From Kitasatospora herbaricolor (GTDB lineage: Bacteria > Actinomycetota > Actinomycetes > Streptomycetales > Streptomycetaceae), in NCBI RefSeq assembly GCF_030813695.1, contig NZ_JAUSVA010000002.1, positions 4,588,001-4,652,000 of the forward strand: a DNA stretch of 64,000 nt, in the 5' to 3' direction. The notes below the pieces were generated by a model. That model had not been told where the DNA came from and made no database searches. It saw only the letters and a program-made list of their open reading frames with translations. The position numbers and the translations under genes were made by a program. Shown one piece after another: positions 1-9,767 of the stretch. Each line of letters begins with the position of its first letter. Position 1 is the first letter of the stretch.

Positions 1-1241
1 TCGGCGGCCACATGCACACCGCCCGCTCGCGCAACGACCAGGTCTCCACCGACACCCGGATGTACCTGCGCCGGGTGCAGCTGGAGAGCGTCCGCGCCAA
101 CCTCGCGCTGATCGACACGCTGCTGTCCTTCCCCGAGGAGGACCTGCTGGCCATCCTGCCCGGCTACACCCACAGCCAGGCCGCCCAGCCGGTCTCCGTC
201 GCGTTCTGGAAGACCGCGCACGCCAGCATGCTGCTGCGCGACGTCCGCCGGCTGCGCGGAGCCTACGACCGCACCGACGAGTCCCCGCTCGGCGCCTGCG
301 CGCTGGCCGGTACCTCGTTCCCGCTCGACCGCCAGGTCACCGCCCGGCTGCTCGGCTTCGGTGACGTGCTCAGCCACGCCCTGGACGCCACCAGTGCCCG
401 CGACTACCTGATCGAGAGCGCCTCGGCGTTCGCGATCGGCGGCAACAACCTCTCCCGGATGGCCGAGGAGGTCGTGGTCTGGAGCGGCCACGAGTACAGC
501 CTGTGCGAGGTCCCGGACGCCTACGCGACCGGCAGCTCGATCATGCCGCAGAAGAAGAACCCGGTCGTCGCCGAGCTCGCCCGCGGCCGGGCCGGCCGCA
601 CCGTCGGCACCCTGGTCCAGCTGCTCACCATGGCCAAGGGCGTCACCCTCGGCTACAGCTGCGACCTGCAGGACGACAAGCCGTACCTGTGGAACGCCAT
701 CGACACCTATCTCTCCACCCTCAAGGTGATCGCCGGGCAGACCCGGGGGCTGACCTTCGACAGCACCCGCGGCGAGGACCTCTGCTGGGACAACTTCTCC
801 ACCGCCACCGAGCTGGCCAACTACCTGGTGTCCGACCACGGCATCGCCTTCCGCGAGGCCCACCACATCAGCGGCTCCCTGGTCTCCGCCCTGCTCAAGC
901 GCGGCTCGACGCTGCGCGACACCGCGCTCGGCGCCGAGATCCTGGCCGAGCTCGGCCACCCGGTCGAGGAGGCGGTACTGGCCCGGATCTTCGCCCCGCG
1001 CAACGCCGTCACCAGCTACACCAGCCCCGGAGGCACCTCGCCGGACAGCGTCCGGGATGTCCGCGACGAGCTGCGCCGGACCGCCGACGCCCACCGCCGG
1101 TGGTGCGCCGACACCGAGCAGAAGCTCGACGACGCCCTGCGGGCCACCCTGCGGGCGGCCCGCGAGGTCGCCGGCGGCGCCGACGCGGCCAAGGTGCTGG
1201 CGACCGTGGTCGCCGAGCTGCCGCCGCTCACCCAGGCGTGA
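1..1241 (+). CDS. argH: Argininosuccinate lyase homologue, 5' end outside window
   Basis: Member of the argininosuccinate lyase / fumarase superfamily. The family enzyme splits an argininosuccinate-type adduct into fumarate and an amidine or guanidine product. The reading frame is open to the left edge (first full codon at base 3), so roughly the first 100 residues are missing. Visible motifs are HTARSRNDQVSTD near the edge, which normally reads HTGRSRNDQ, and the superfamily signature GSSIMPQKKNP at about bases 531-563, which carries the mobile-loop serine. About 50 bp separate it from argG, and the whole run is co-directional with a formyltransferase and a carbapenem-type core. No argC/J/B/D/R genes are visible on this side. 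I infer a role in the cluster, probably paired with argG to install an amidine or guanidine nitrogen. It could instead be the housekeeping arginine enzyme or supply arginine as precursor. Confidence 0.93.
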   Translation, partial: GGHMHTARSRNDQVSTDTRMYLRRVQLESVRANLALIDTLLSFPEEDLLAILPGYTHSQAAQPVSVAFWKTAHASMLLRDVRRLRGAYDRTDESPLGACALAGTSFPLDRQVTARLLGFGDVLSHALDATSARDYLIESASAFAIGGNNLSRMAEEVVVWSGHEYSLCEVPDAYATGSSIMPQKKNPVVAELARGRAGRTVGTLVQLLTMAKGVTLGYSCDLQDDKPYLWNAIDTYLSTLKVIAGQTRGLTFDSTRGEDLCWDNFSTATELANYLVSDHGIAFREAHHISGSLVSALLKRGSTLRDTALGAEILAELGHPVEEAVLARIFAPRNAVTSYTSPGGTSPDSVRDVRDELRRTADAHRRWCADTEQKLDDALRATLRAAREVAGGADAAKVLATVVAELPPLTQA

Positions 1242-1290
1242 CCGCTCCCGCCCCGAACCCTGTCGACGCAGAACCGGATCTGGAGTCCTG

Positions 1291-2480
<1,190 letters not shown>

Positions 2481-2481
<1 letters not shown>

Positions 2482-3428
2482 TGCGCGTCGTCTTCATGGG
2501 GTACCAGACCTGGGGCCACCGCGTGCTGGAGGCCCTGCTGGCCTCGGAGCACGAGGTGCCGCTGGTCGTCACCCACCCGACCAGCAACCACGCCTACGAG
2601 ACGATCTGGAACGACTCGGTCGCGGAGCTCGCCGAGCGGCACGGCATCCCCGTGCTGGAGCGCAAGTACGCCGACGACGACGAGACCAAGGAACGGATCC
2701 GGGCCGTCGAACCCGAGCTGCTGGTCTCCTCCGACTGGCGCACCTGGGTCGCACCGGAGGTCTACGGCCTGGCCAAGCACGGCGCGATCAACATCCATGA
2801 CGCGCTGCTGCCCCGCTACGGCGGCTTCGCGCCGCTCAACTGGGCGCTGGTGAACGGCGAGTCCGAGGTGGGCGTGACCGTCCACTTCATGAACGAAGAC
2901 TTCGACCTCGGCGACATCGTCGTGCAGCGACGCGTCCCGGTCGAGGACCGGGACACCGTCACGGACCTCTTCCACAAGACCGTGGAGCTGTTCGCCCCGG
3001 CCACCCTGGAGGCGCTCGACCTGATCGCCTCGGGCCGTACCGACTGGACGAAGCAGGACCCGGCCGAGGCCACCCTCTTCCACAAGCGGTCGGTCGAGGA
3101 CAGCCGGATCGACTGGCGGCTGCCCGCCCGGGACATCGTCAACCTGGTCCGGGCGCAGGTCGACCCGTATCCGAACGCCTTCGCCTTCTTCAAGGGCGAG
3201 CGGGTCCGGATCCTGTCGGCCTCGGTCTCGGGCAGCCGGCTCGGCGGCACCGTCGGACGTGTCTTCCGGCCCGAGGGCGAGGGCGTCGCGGTCGTCTGCG
3301 GTCCGGACGCCCGCCGGGGCAGCGAGCCCGGCGTGGTGCTGGAGCGGCTGCGCACCGACGACGGGCGGGAGTTCACCGGGGTCGAGTTCTTCCGCGTCAT
3401 GGGCGGCTACCTGACCGGCCACCCCTGA
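2481..3428 (+). CDS. Fmt/ArnA-type formyltransferase
   Basis: 315-residue protein of the methionyl-tRNA / ArnA formyltransferase family, which moves a formyl group from 10-formyl-tetrahydrofolate to an amine. The catalytic triad is visible: Asn104 and His106 in INIHDALLPRYGG, and Asp142 in NEDFDLGDIV. These align with Asn102, His104 and Asp140 of ArnA. The start THPTSNHAYE and the loop before it resemble ArnA-like sugar or metabolite formyltransferases more than tRNA formyltransferase. A C-terminal OB-like segment follows from about residue 205. It starts inside the argG stop codon. A tailoring role in the cluster is inferred: it could formylate an amino group that ArgG and ArgH then convert, or leave a formamide in the product. 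Confidence 0.88.
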
Positions 3429-3445
3429 CGGACCGACGCCCCACC

Positions 3446-3476
3446 ACCGGGCCGGCCGGCGCGCGGCCGGCCCGGT
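3446..3476. terminator. GC-rich hairpin between formyltransferase and exporter
   Basis: Perfect 13-bp stem (3446-3458 with 3464-3476) around a 5-nt GCGCG loop, 17 bp after the formyltransferase stop and 21 bp before the exporter start. There is no T-tract, as is common in streptomycetes. It may end or attenuate an argH-argG-formyltransferase transcript. Confidence 0.55.
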
Positions 3477-3497
3477 ACCCCGGAAGAGGAGTTCGTT

Positions 3498-4346
3498 GTG
3501 AATCTGGTCCTGGCCCTGGCATCGGCCTTGGTGCTCGGCTCGGCCGACTTCGTCGGCGGGCTGGCGGCGAAGCGGGCGGCGGCGGCCGTGGTCGTCATCT
3601 GGTCCAACGCCGCCGGCCTGGCGACCGCACTGCTGCTGGTCACCGTGCTCTCCCGGTCCGGTACCGGCTGGGGCGACATGCTGTGGGGCGGCCTGGCCGG
3701 ACTCTGCGGCAGCGTCGGCGCGATCCTCCTCTACCGCGCTCTGGCCGGCGGGGTGATGAGCCTGGTCGCCCCCACCACGGCCGCGGCCGCCGCGGCGCTC
3801 CCGGTCGTGGCGGGGGTCCTGACGGGCGACCGCCTGACCACGCTCGCGGTGCTCGGCGTGGTCACCGCGCTCGGCGCCGTCCTGCTGGTCTCGCTGGGCG
3901 ACGCGACCCCCGACGCGGACGGCGGCCGCCGCGAGACCCTGCGCAGCCTGGGCCTGGCGCTGCTCGCCGGGGCCGGCTTCGGGGCCTTCTTCGTACTGCT
4001 GTCCCGCACCCCCGGCCACTCCGGCCCCTGGCCGCTGGTCTGGGCCCGGTGTGCCTCGCTCACCTTGCTGCTGGGCATCGCGGCCGCCCGCCGGACCAGC
4101 CTGCGGCTGCCCGCCGCGGCCGCCCGGCCGGCCCTGCTGTCCGGGCTGCTGGACATGGCGTCGAGCGCGCTGTTCCTGGTCGCCGTCCGGGGCGGGAGCC
4201 TCGCCGTGGTCGGACTGCTCTCCTCGCTCTACCCCGTCAGCACGGTCGTGCTGGCCAGGTTCGTGCTCAAGGAGCGGATCCGGCCGGTCCAGCACTGCGG
4301 CGTGGCCCTGGCGGTCGGCAGCGTGCTCCTGTTCGCGTACCGCTGA
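3498..4346 (+). CDS. EamA/DMT-superfamily transporter, likely product exporter
   Basis: 282-residue integral membrane protein with about ten hydrophobic segments in two repeated halves, the layout of the 10-TMS drug/metabolite transporter (EamA) family. It opens with a hydrophobic stretch plus a GSADFVGG turn, and the second half starts near residue 150. The GTG start at 3498 follows an AGAGGAG ribosome site at 3485-3491. It sits between the tailoring genes and the carbapenem-like core and is the only transporter in the cluster as far as visible. Export of the beta-lactam product or self-protection is inferred. Family members carry many small metabolites, so the substrate cannot be read from sequence. 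Confidence 0.85.
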   Translation: MNLVLALASALVLGSADFVGGLAAKRAAAAVVVIWSNAAGLATALLLVTVLSRSGTGWGDMLWGGLAGLCGSVGAILLYRALAGGVMSLVAPTTAAAAAALPVVAGVLTGDRLTTLAVLGVVTALGAVLLVSLGDATPDADGGRRETLRSLGLALLAGAGFGAFFVLLSRTPGHSGPWPLVWARCASLTLLLGIAAARRTSLRLPAAAARPALLSGLLDMASSALFLVAVRGGSLAVVGLLSSLYPVSTVVLARFVLKERIRPVQHCGVALAVGSVLLFAYR

Positions 4347-4570
4347 CCGGGCGCCCGCCGCGCCATCACGCCACCGCTCCGCCGCGCCACCGCTCCGCCG
4401 CTCCGCCGCCTCGCCGAGGAGAGATCGTGCCCTACACGGAAGTCATCGGCTCCGATCGGCAGCCCCTGCCGGACAAACGGGACCTTCGACCCCCCACCCG
4501 AACGTCCGTCTTCCCCAACTCCGCCCCGGTCGTGGGGCGCAGACCTTCCAGTCCTCACAGGGAGACTGCC
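4347..4570 (+). promoter_or_regulatory. Upstream region of the crotonase gene with an alternative in-frame GTG start
   Basis: 224 bp between the exporter and the assigned crotonase ATG. It opens with a short run of CACCGCTCCGCCG-like repeats (about 4371-4410). A GAGGAGAG ribosome site (4416-4423) is followed by GTG at 4427. That GTG is in frame with the crotonase and would add 48 residues beginning MPYTEVIGSDRQPLPDK. A second ribosome site, AGGGAGA, precedes the ATG at 4571. The extension has no counterpart in CarB-type enzymes, so it is either a real N-terminal tail or a leftover leader. Confidence 0.4.
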
Positions 4571-5350
4571 ATGCCAGTGATCACCGCCGCGACGGCGAGC
4601 ATGAAGTGCGAGGTGCGGCCGGACCGGGTCGCCCTGGTGGAGTTCTCCCAGGCGCACGAGCAGAACCCGTTCAGCCGGGCCCGGATGCGCGAACTCACCC
4701 GGCTGATGCTGGACCTGGACGCCGACGACAGCGTGGGCTGCGTGGTGCTGTACGGCGGCCCCGGGCGGTCCTTCGGCGCCGGCGGCGACTTCAACGAGGT
4801 GTCGGAGTTCCACGGCGGCGACGAGGTCGACGCCTGGATCGACGACATCACCGAGCTGTACAGCACCGTCGCCGGCATCTCCAAGCCCGTGCTGGCCGCC
4901 ATCGACGGCTTCGCGATCGGCGTCGGCCTGCAGATCGCGCTCTGCTGCGACCTGCGGATCGGCAGCAGCGCCTCGACCCTGGTGATGCCCGAGTTCCGGG
5001 TCGGCATCGCCTGCAACTTCGGCGGCTACATGCTGGAGACGGTCGTCGGGCGCAGCGTCATGCAGGACATGCTCTACACCTGCGACGAATGGCCCGCCGA
5101 GCGCGCGCTCGCCGACCGGCTGCTGCACGAGGTCACCGCGCCGGAGGACCTGCTGGACCGGGCCCTGGAGCGGGCCGCACGGATCGCCGGCTACACCGCG
5201 GCGGCCGTGCAGTCGACCCGCGCGCGGGTCAACGGGCCTTACGTGCAGGGCCTGCAGCGGGTCCGCGAGGAGGGCAAGCGCTCGCACCGCACCGCCTTCT
5301 CCGCCGGCGAGGCCCAGCAGCGCATGCGCCGCATCATCGGGAAGGCCTGA
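4571..5350 (+). CDS. carB: CarB-like crotonase, carboxymethylproline synthase type
   Basis: 259-residue crotonase-superfamily protein that closely resembles CarB and ThnE, which couple malonyl-CoA with pyrroline-5-carboxylate (or its open aldehyde) to make carboxymethylproline, the first carbapenem step. Features shared with CarB are NPFSR (32-36), the oxyanion-hole stretch GAGGDFNEV (69-77), DGFAIGVGLQIAL (112-124) and the catalytic glutamate Glu141 in VMPEFRVGIAC. Val118 sits where CarB has Met108, a position linked to product stereochemistry. Four bases separate it from the carA-like gene. Its pairing with a carbapenam-synthetase homologue rules out a generic fatty-acid hydratase. The product may carry extra substituents if another malonyl-CoA is used. 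Confidence 0.9.
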   Translation: MPVITAATASMKCEVRPDRVALVEFSQAHEQNPFSRARMRELTRLMLDLDADDSVGCVVLYGGPGRSFGAGGDFNEVSEFHGGDEVDAWIDDITELYSTVAGISKPVLAAIDGFAIGVGLQIALCCDLRIGSSASTLVMPEFRVGIACNFGGYMLETVVGRSVMQDMLYTCDEWPAERALADRLLHEVTAPEDLLDRALERAARIAGYTAAAVQSTRARVNGPYVQGLQRVREEGKRSHRTAFSAGEAQQRMRRIIGKA

Positions 5351-5354
5351 TCCG

Positions 5355-6773
5355 ATGGCTCCGCTCAGCAAGTGGTGCGTGGTCACCAACGTCCCCGTCC
5401 CGGCCCTCGCCCCGCTGGCGCAGTGCGCCGACCTCGGCGACCTGTGGGTGCACCACCGCGGCCCGGCCGGTACCGCCCTGCCCGGGACCCTGCCGTTCAC
5501 CCTGGACGTGCGGACCCTCACCGCGCCCTCGGCGGCACCCTCGGCGGCGCCCGCCTCCACCCTGCGGATCGACGGCGACGCCGTCACGGTCCGGATCTCG
5601 GCCCTCAACGAGGACCCGGTCTACTACGCGGCGAACCGCCTGCGCGGCAGCTTCGCCTACTTCACCGACCTGCTGCTGGCCCCGCTGGTGCTGCCCGCCC
5701 TCGGCCTGCCCGTCGAGCTGACCCCGGGCGTCCCGTCCGGCGAGCGGGCCACCCTGCTGCGCGGCGTCGAGCGGCTGCGGCACGGCACCGTCTCCCGGCA
5801 CCGCCGCGCGGACGGCGGCTGGCTCCGGGAGAGCACCGACCGGCACGACCCGGTCAGCGACTTCCGCGACCCGCACCGGGACGACGCGCTCGCCGCCGGC
5901 GAGGCCCAGCTCGACGCGCTGGCCGCCGAGATCACCCGGATCCGGGAGGCCGAACCGGCGGGCGCCGGCTATGCCACGCTGCTCTCCGGCGGCATCGACT
6001 CCGGCACCGTCACCTACCTCGCGGCCACCGCGGGGCTGCCGGTCACGCCGTACAGCGTGGCCACCCCCTGGGGCGACGAGCTGGACGACGCGGCCGAGCT
6101 CTGCGCCGAACTGGGCCTGGAACTGCGGCCGGTCCACCTCTCGGAGGACGAGATCATCGCCTCCGTGCCGGAGGCCGTCCGCTGGCTGGGCGTCGCCGAC
6201 CCGGAGGTCGTGGAGGTGGCCCTGACCGCCACGTCCGTCCAGCGCCTGGCCGCCGTCCCGGCCGACCGGGTGGTCCTGACCGGCTACGGCAGCGACCTGA
6301 TCAACGCCGGCCTCTACCGGCCCTTCGACCACCGGGACGACCTGATCGACCAGGTCCTCTCGGCGGTGGACCGGACCCGGCTGAGCAACGAACTGTCCAA
6401 CCGGATGCCGCTGGCCTACGGCACCACCACCCACCACCCGTTCTGGGCCTGGCCGGTGATGCGCACCGCGCTGGAGACCACGCCCGAGTGCAAGGTCAGC
6501 GCTGGCCGCGAGAAGTTCCACCTGCGCACCGCGATGGGCGCCCGGGTGCCGGAGCAGATCGCCTGGCGCCGCAAGATCGCCGTCCACCACGGCGGCGGTC
6601 TGCAGCAGGGCGTGATGCGCCGGCTGGAGAAGGAGACCGGCACCGCCCGGCGCGAGCTGCTCTACCAGGCCTGCTTCGCCGAGCTGGTGGACCGCGCCGC
6701 CGAGGGCGAGCTGGAGCCCGTCGACCCCTGGGCCCTGCTGGAGCGCGCCGTGCGGCGGGTCCGCGCGCAGTGA
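5355..6773 (+). CDS. carA: Carbapenam/beta-lactam synthetase (CarA-like)
   Basis: 472-residue asparagine-synthetase-B-like protein of the beta-lactam synthetase family (CarA, ThnM, BLS). These enzymes adenylate a beta-amino acid carboxylate and close the four-membered ring. The PP-loop SGGIDS is at 211-216. The catalytic Tyr-containing motif TGYGSD is at 309-314 (Tyr311). The motif WRRKIAVHHG begins at 404, with Lys407 aligning to the ring-closing lysine of CarA (Lys443). The N-terminal glutaminase-like domain lacks the Cys2 nucleophile, as expected for beta-lactam synthetases, and is shorter than in CarA. HHPFWAWP and TGYGSDLINAG are very close to the CarA equivalents. With the neighbours on each side this is the defining gene of the cluster. 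Confidence 0.93.
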   Translation: MAPLSKWCVVTNVPVPALAPLAQCADLGDLWVHHRGPAGTALPGTLPFTLDVRTLTAPSAAPSAAPASTLRIDGDAVTVRISALNEDPVYYAANRLRGSFAYFTDLLLAPLVLPALGLPVELTPGVPSGERATLLRGVERLRHGTVSRHRRADGGWLRESTDRHDPVSDFRDPHRDDALAAGEAQLDALAAEITRIREAEPAGAGYATLLSGGIDSGTVTYLAATAGLPVTPYSVATPWGDELDDAAELCAELGLELRPVHLSEDEIIASVPEAVRWLGVADPEVVEVALTATSVQRLAAVPADRVVLTGYGSDLINAGLYRPFDHRDDLIDQVLSAVDRTRLSNELSNRMPLAYGTTTHHPFWAWPVMRTALETTPECKVSAGREKFHLRTAMGARVPEQIAWRRKIAVHHGGGLQQGVMRRLEKETGTARRELLYQACFAELVDRAAEGELEPVDPWALLERAVRRVRAQ

Positions 6774-6835
6774 CCGCCACCCGCCCCGCGCCGCCGCGGG
6801 ACGAGCAGCCGACCGAACCAAGGAGCACCGACCGC

Positions 6836-7690
6836 ATGACCACCGCGACCTCGCGCACCCTGACGGAATCCGGCATGGGCACCGTGATCACGCTCACCGG
6901 CGACGACCGCGCCCCGGACGCCGGCAGCGACACCCGCACCCCCCTCACCGCCCTCACCGCCCTCGGCGAGGAGGTCCGCACCGCCGCCCTGAGCGGCGGC
7001 TGCGTCCTGGTGAAGGGGCTCGACCTGGACGAGCAGCAGTTCCAGACCCTGGTGCACGCGATGGGCCGCACCGTCGACCACAAGTTCGGCGAGGGGCAGG
7101 CCGACCTGCTCAAGCTCAACGCCTCGCACGACCCCGGCAAGGTCGTCACCGGCCGCGGCATGCTGCCGCTGCACACCGACGGCCTGCTGGTGGGCGAACG
7201 CACCGACCTGATCATCCTGTACGCGCACGAGTTCTCGGACGCGCCCGGCTCCGGGGAGACGTTCATCTGCGACCAGCTGGCCGCCTGGGCCGAGATGCCG
7301 GACCACCTGCGCGGACCGCTGGACCGGGCCGGCGCCCTGGAGTACCTGGTCGAGGAGCGCGGCTACTTCCCGAACGTCCCCGAGGACTGGTACGCCGTCC
7401 CCTCGGTGCGGGACCACGGGCGGGTCCGCTCGCTCAACCTGGCGCTGAACTTCCCCGCCGGCACCGCCACCCGTGGCTGGCAGGTGCGCGTGCCCGGCCT
7501 CTCCCCCGAGGAGTCGGACACCTTCCTCGGCGAGCTCGACGCGTACCTGCGGGAGCCGCGCTTCACCTACCAGCACCGTTGGAGCGTGGGCGACCTGGTC
7601 GTCATCGACAACCAGCGGACCCTGCACGGGCGCACCGCGATCGGCGCGGGCGGCACCCGGGTGCTGTTCCGCGGCCAGATCACGCTCTGA
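6836..7690 (+). CDS. carC: CarC-like Fe(II)/2-oxoglutarate oxygenase
   Basis: 284-residue TauD/clavaminate-synthase fold oxygenase most like carbapenem synthase CarC, which epimerises C5 and desaturates C2-C3 of carbapenam carboxylate. The metal ligands are His113 and Asp115 in LPLHTDG and His264 in TLHGRT, with a 2-oxoglutarate-binding arginine at 275 or 279 near LFRGQ. VVTGRGMLPLHTDG, FICDQLAAWAEMPDHL and ERGYFPNVPEDWYAVP follow the CarC pattern. An AAGGAGC ribosome site precedes the ATG at 6836. About 60 bp separate it from carA. The reaction is most likely epimerisation/desaturation, but hydroxylation cannot be excluded. Confidence 0.9.
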   Translation: MTTATSRTLTESGMGTVITLTGDDRAPDAGSDTRTPLTALTALGEEVRTAALSGGCVLVKGLDLDEQQFQTLVHAMGRTVDHKFGEGQADLLKLNASHDPGKVVTGRGMLPLHTDGLLVGERTDLIILYAHEFSDAPGSGETFICDQLAAWAEMPDHLRGPLDRAGALEYLVEERGYFPNVPEDWYAVPSVRDHGRVRSLNLALNFPAGTATRGWQVRVPGLSPEESDTFLGELDAYLREPRFTYQHRWSVGDLVVIDNQRTLHGRTAIGAGGTRVLFRGQITL

Positions 7691-7764
7691 GCGCCGAAGC
7701 CCCGCAGGCGGCGGCCGGCGGCCGCGCCGAAGCCCCCACCCCTCACTCCCGCTAGGAAGCCGAC

Positions 7765-8277
7765 ATGCTCAAGCCTCGACAGCCGGTGCCGACCCTCGAC
7801 GTCCCCCTGGTCGGCGGCGGCCGCTGGGTGCTCGCCGACCAGCACCCGGACCGTTTCACCCTGGTGGTCTTCTACCGCGGCGTGCACTGCCCGATGTGCC
7901 GGGCGCACATCACCGAACTCGACGGCCTGATCGACAAGTTCGCCGAGGTCGGGGTGACCTCGGTGATCGCCGTGAGCGGCGACGACGAGGACCGCGCCCA
8001 GCGGGCCGTCGAGGAGTGGGGGCTCTCCCGGGTGCAGGTCGGCCACGGGATGACCCTGGCCTCGATGCGCGAGTGGGGGCTGTACATCTCCAAGGCCATC
8101 AAGGAGGGCCAGCCGAACGAGTTCGGCGAGCCCGGCGTGTTCATCGTCCGCCCGGACGGCACGCTGTACGCCGCGGTGCAGACCTCCATGCCGTTCCTGC
8201 GGCCGCACCTCGACGAGGTCGTGGAGACGATCCGCTGGATCAACGAGAACGACTACCCGGCCCGGGGAGAGGTGTGA
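7765..8277 (+). CDS. AhpC/TSA-type peroxiredoxin-like protein
   Basis: 170-residue thioredoxin-fold protein of the peroxiredoxin-like AhpC/TSA group. The active-site stretch VVFYRGVHCPMCRAHITEL carries a CxxC pair, unlike the single peroxidatic Cys of classical 2-Cys enzymes, so disulfide-exchange activity is possible. The ATG at 7765 follows AGGAAG. Its stop overlaps the next gene's GTG (GTGA). Inside a cluster that activates cysteine it may keep a thiol intermediate reduced, make or break a disulfide, or protect the flavin and iron enzymes. No family member with this exact role is known to me. Confidence 0.8.
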   Translation: MLKPRQPVPTLDVPLVGGGRWVLADQHPDRFTLVVFYRGVHCPMCRAHITELDGLIDKFAEVGVTSVIAVSGDDEDRAQRAVEEWGLSRVQVGHGMTLASMREWGLYISKAIKEGQPNEFGEPGVFIVRPDGTLYAAVQTSMPFLRPHLDEVVETIRWINENDYPARGEV

Positions 8278-9767
8278 GCGCCGACGGGTCCCGGCCGCCC
8301 GGCAGGCTGTACACCGCCTTCCGGGCGGTCGCCCTGGCCGCCCCGCGGGCGCCCGCCGTGGTCACCCCGGACGGCGCGGTGTCCTCCTACGGGTCGCTGC
8401 TGGCGGCGGTCGAGGCCGCGGCCGGGCGGTTGGCCGCGCCGGCGGACACCGGGGCGCCCGCGCCGGCCGGCCGCGAGGCCCTGGGGCTGGCGGTCGGGGA
8501 CCCGGGCACGTTCGTGGCGCTCTACCTGGCCGCCGCGAAGCTCGGCATCGTGACCGTGCTGCTGGACAGCCGGCTCCCCGGGCCCGAACTGGCCCGCGAA
8601 GCGGCCCGGTTCGACGTGGCCCGGCTCGCCGTGGACGAGGGGTCCGCGCCGGGATCGTTCGAGCTGCGGCCGGTCGCCGACGCGCCGCGGCACCGCGCCC
8701 TGGTCCTGGACGGCTACCGGGACGAGGACTTCGTGGTGCACTGCACCTCCGGGTCCACCGGGGAGCCCAAGGGCATCGTGATGACCCAGGAGGCCATCTC
8801 GGCGAGGGTCCGGTACTGGAGCTCCGACCTGGAGCTGACCCCCGCCGACGTGGTGCTCTGCGCACTGCCGCTGGCCCACTGCCACGGCATCGACGTGCTG
8901 ACCCTGCCCGCCCTGCTGAGCGGCGCGACGGTGGTCTTCGCGCGCGGCCACGAGCTCACCGCCCGGGGACTGGCCCGGCGGATCGCGGAGCACCGCGTCA
9001 CCGTGACCAGCGGGCTGCCGGTGATGTACCGGATGCTGACCGCCGCCCGCGGGGTGCCGGCCTCGTCGCTGGCCGGCCTGCGGCTGGCGATCTCCGGCAG
9101 CGCGCCCCTGCCCGTCGACACCCAGCGCGCGTTCCTGGAGCGGTACGGGCTGCCGTTGCGGCAGGTGTACGGCCTCTCCGAGATCGGCGTGATCTGCTTC
9201 GACCGCGCCTACGCGGGCGCCGGCTCGATCGGCCTGCCCGTCACCGGGGTCGAGTGGCGGCTGGTCCCGGTGGCGGGTGAGGGGGACGGCTCCGAACCGC
9301 TGCACGAACTGCACGTCCGAGGGCCGGCGCTCGCCCGCGGCTACTACCGCGATCCCGCCGCCACCGCGGAGATGTTCGAGGACGGCTGGCTGCTGACGGG
9401 TGACTTCGTCCGGGCCGAGCCGGACGGCTGGCACGTCCGCGGCCGGCGGTCCGGCTTCATCAACGTCGCCGGGAGCAAGGTCGGTCCGCTGGAGGTCGAG
9501 GCCGCGCTGCGGGACTGCCCCGGAGTGCTGGACAGCGCGGTGGTCGGGGTCCCCGATCCCGCGAGCACCGAGCGGGTCGCCGCCCTGGTCGTCACCGGCG
9601 ACGGCTTCGACCCGGGCGCGGTCCGCCGCCGGCTCGGCGAGCGACTGCTCCCGCACCAGCTGCCCCAGCGCTACGAGTTCGCGCCGGCGCTGCCGCGCAC
9701 TCCGCTCGGCAAGACCGACTACGCCGCCGTCCGGCGGCTGATGCACGACGAGGGGTTCGACACGTGA
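8274..9767 (+). CDS. Stand-alone acyl/aryl-AMP ligase
   Basis: 497-residue AMP-forming ligase of the ANL superfamily, with P-loop CTSGSTGEPKGIV, A5-like VYGLSEIG, LLTGDFV and C-terminal lysine motif PLGKTDY. The region that holds Asp235 in amino-acid-activating domains reads LPLAHCHGIDVLTLP, so the carboxylate partner of an alpha-amino group is missing. This argues for a plain carboxylic acid (fatty, short-chain or aryl) rather than an amino acid. The GTG start at 8274 overlaps the peroxiredoxin stop, and its own stop overlaps the dehydrogenase start. It could load the free carrier protein at 19747-19989 or make an acyl-CoA for the crotonase or a condensation domain. Confidence 0.85.
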   Translation: MSADGSRPPGRLYTAFRAVALAAPRAPAVVTPDGAVSSYGSLLAAVEAAAGRLAAPADTGAPAPAGREALGLAVGDPGTFVALYLAAAKLGIVTVLLDSRLPGPELAREAARFDVARLAVDEGSAPGSFELRPVADAPRHRALVLDGYRDEDFVVHCTSGSTGEPKGIVMTQEAISARVRYWSSDLELTPADVVLCALPLAHCHGIDVLTLPALLSGATVVFARGHELTARGLARRIAEHRVTVTSGLPVMYRMLTAARGVPASSLAGLRLAISGSAPLPVDTQRAFLERYGLPLRQVYGLSEIGVICFDRAYAGAGSIGLPVTGVEWRLVPVAGEGDGSEPLHELHVRGPALARGYYRDPAATAEMFEDGWLLTGDFVRAEPDGWHVRGRRSGFINVAGSKVGPLEVEAALRDCPGVLDSAVVGVPDPASTERVAALVVTGDGFDPGAVRRRLGERLLPHQLPQRYEFAPALPRTPLGKTDYAAVRRLMHDEGFDT

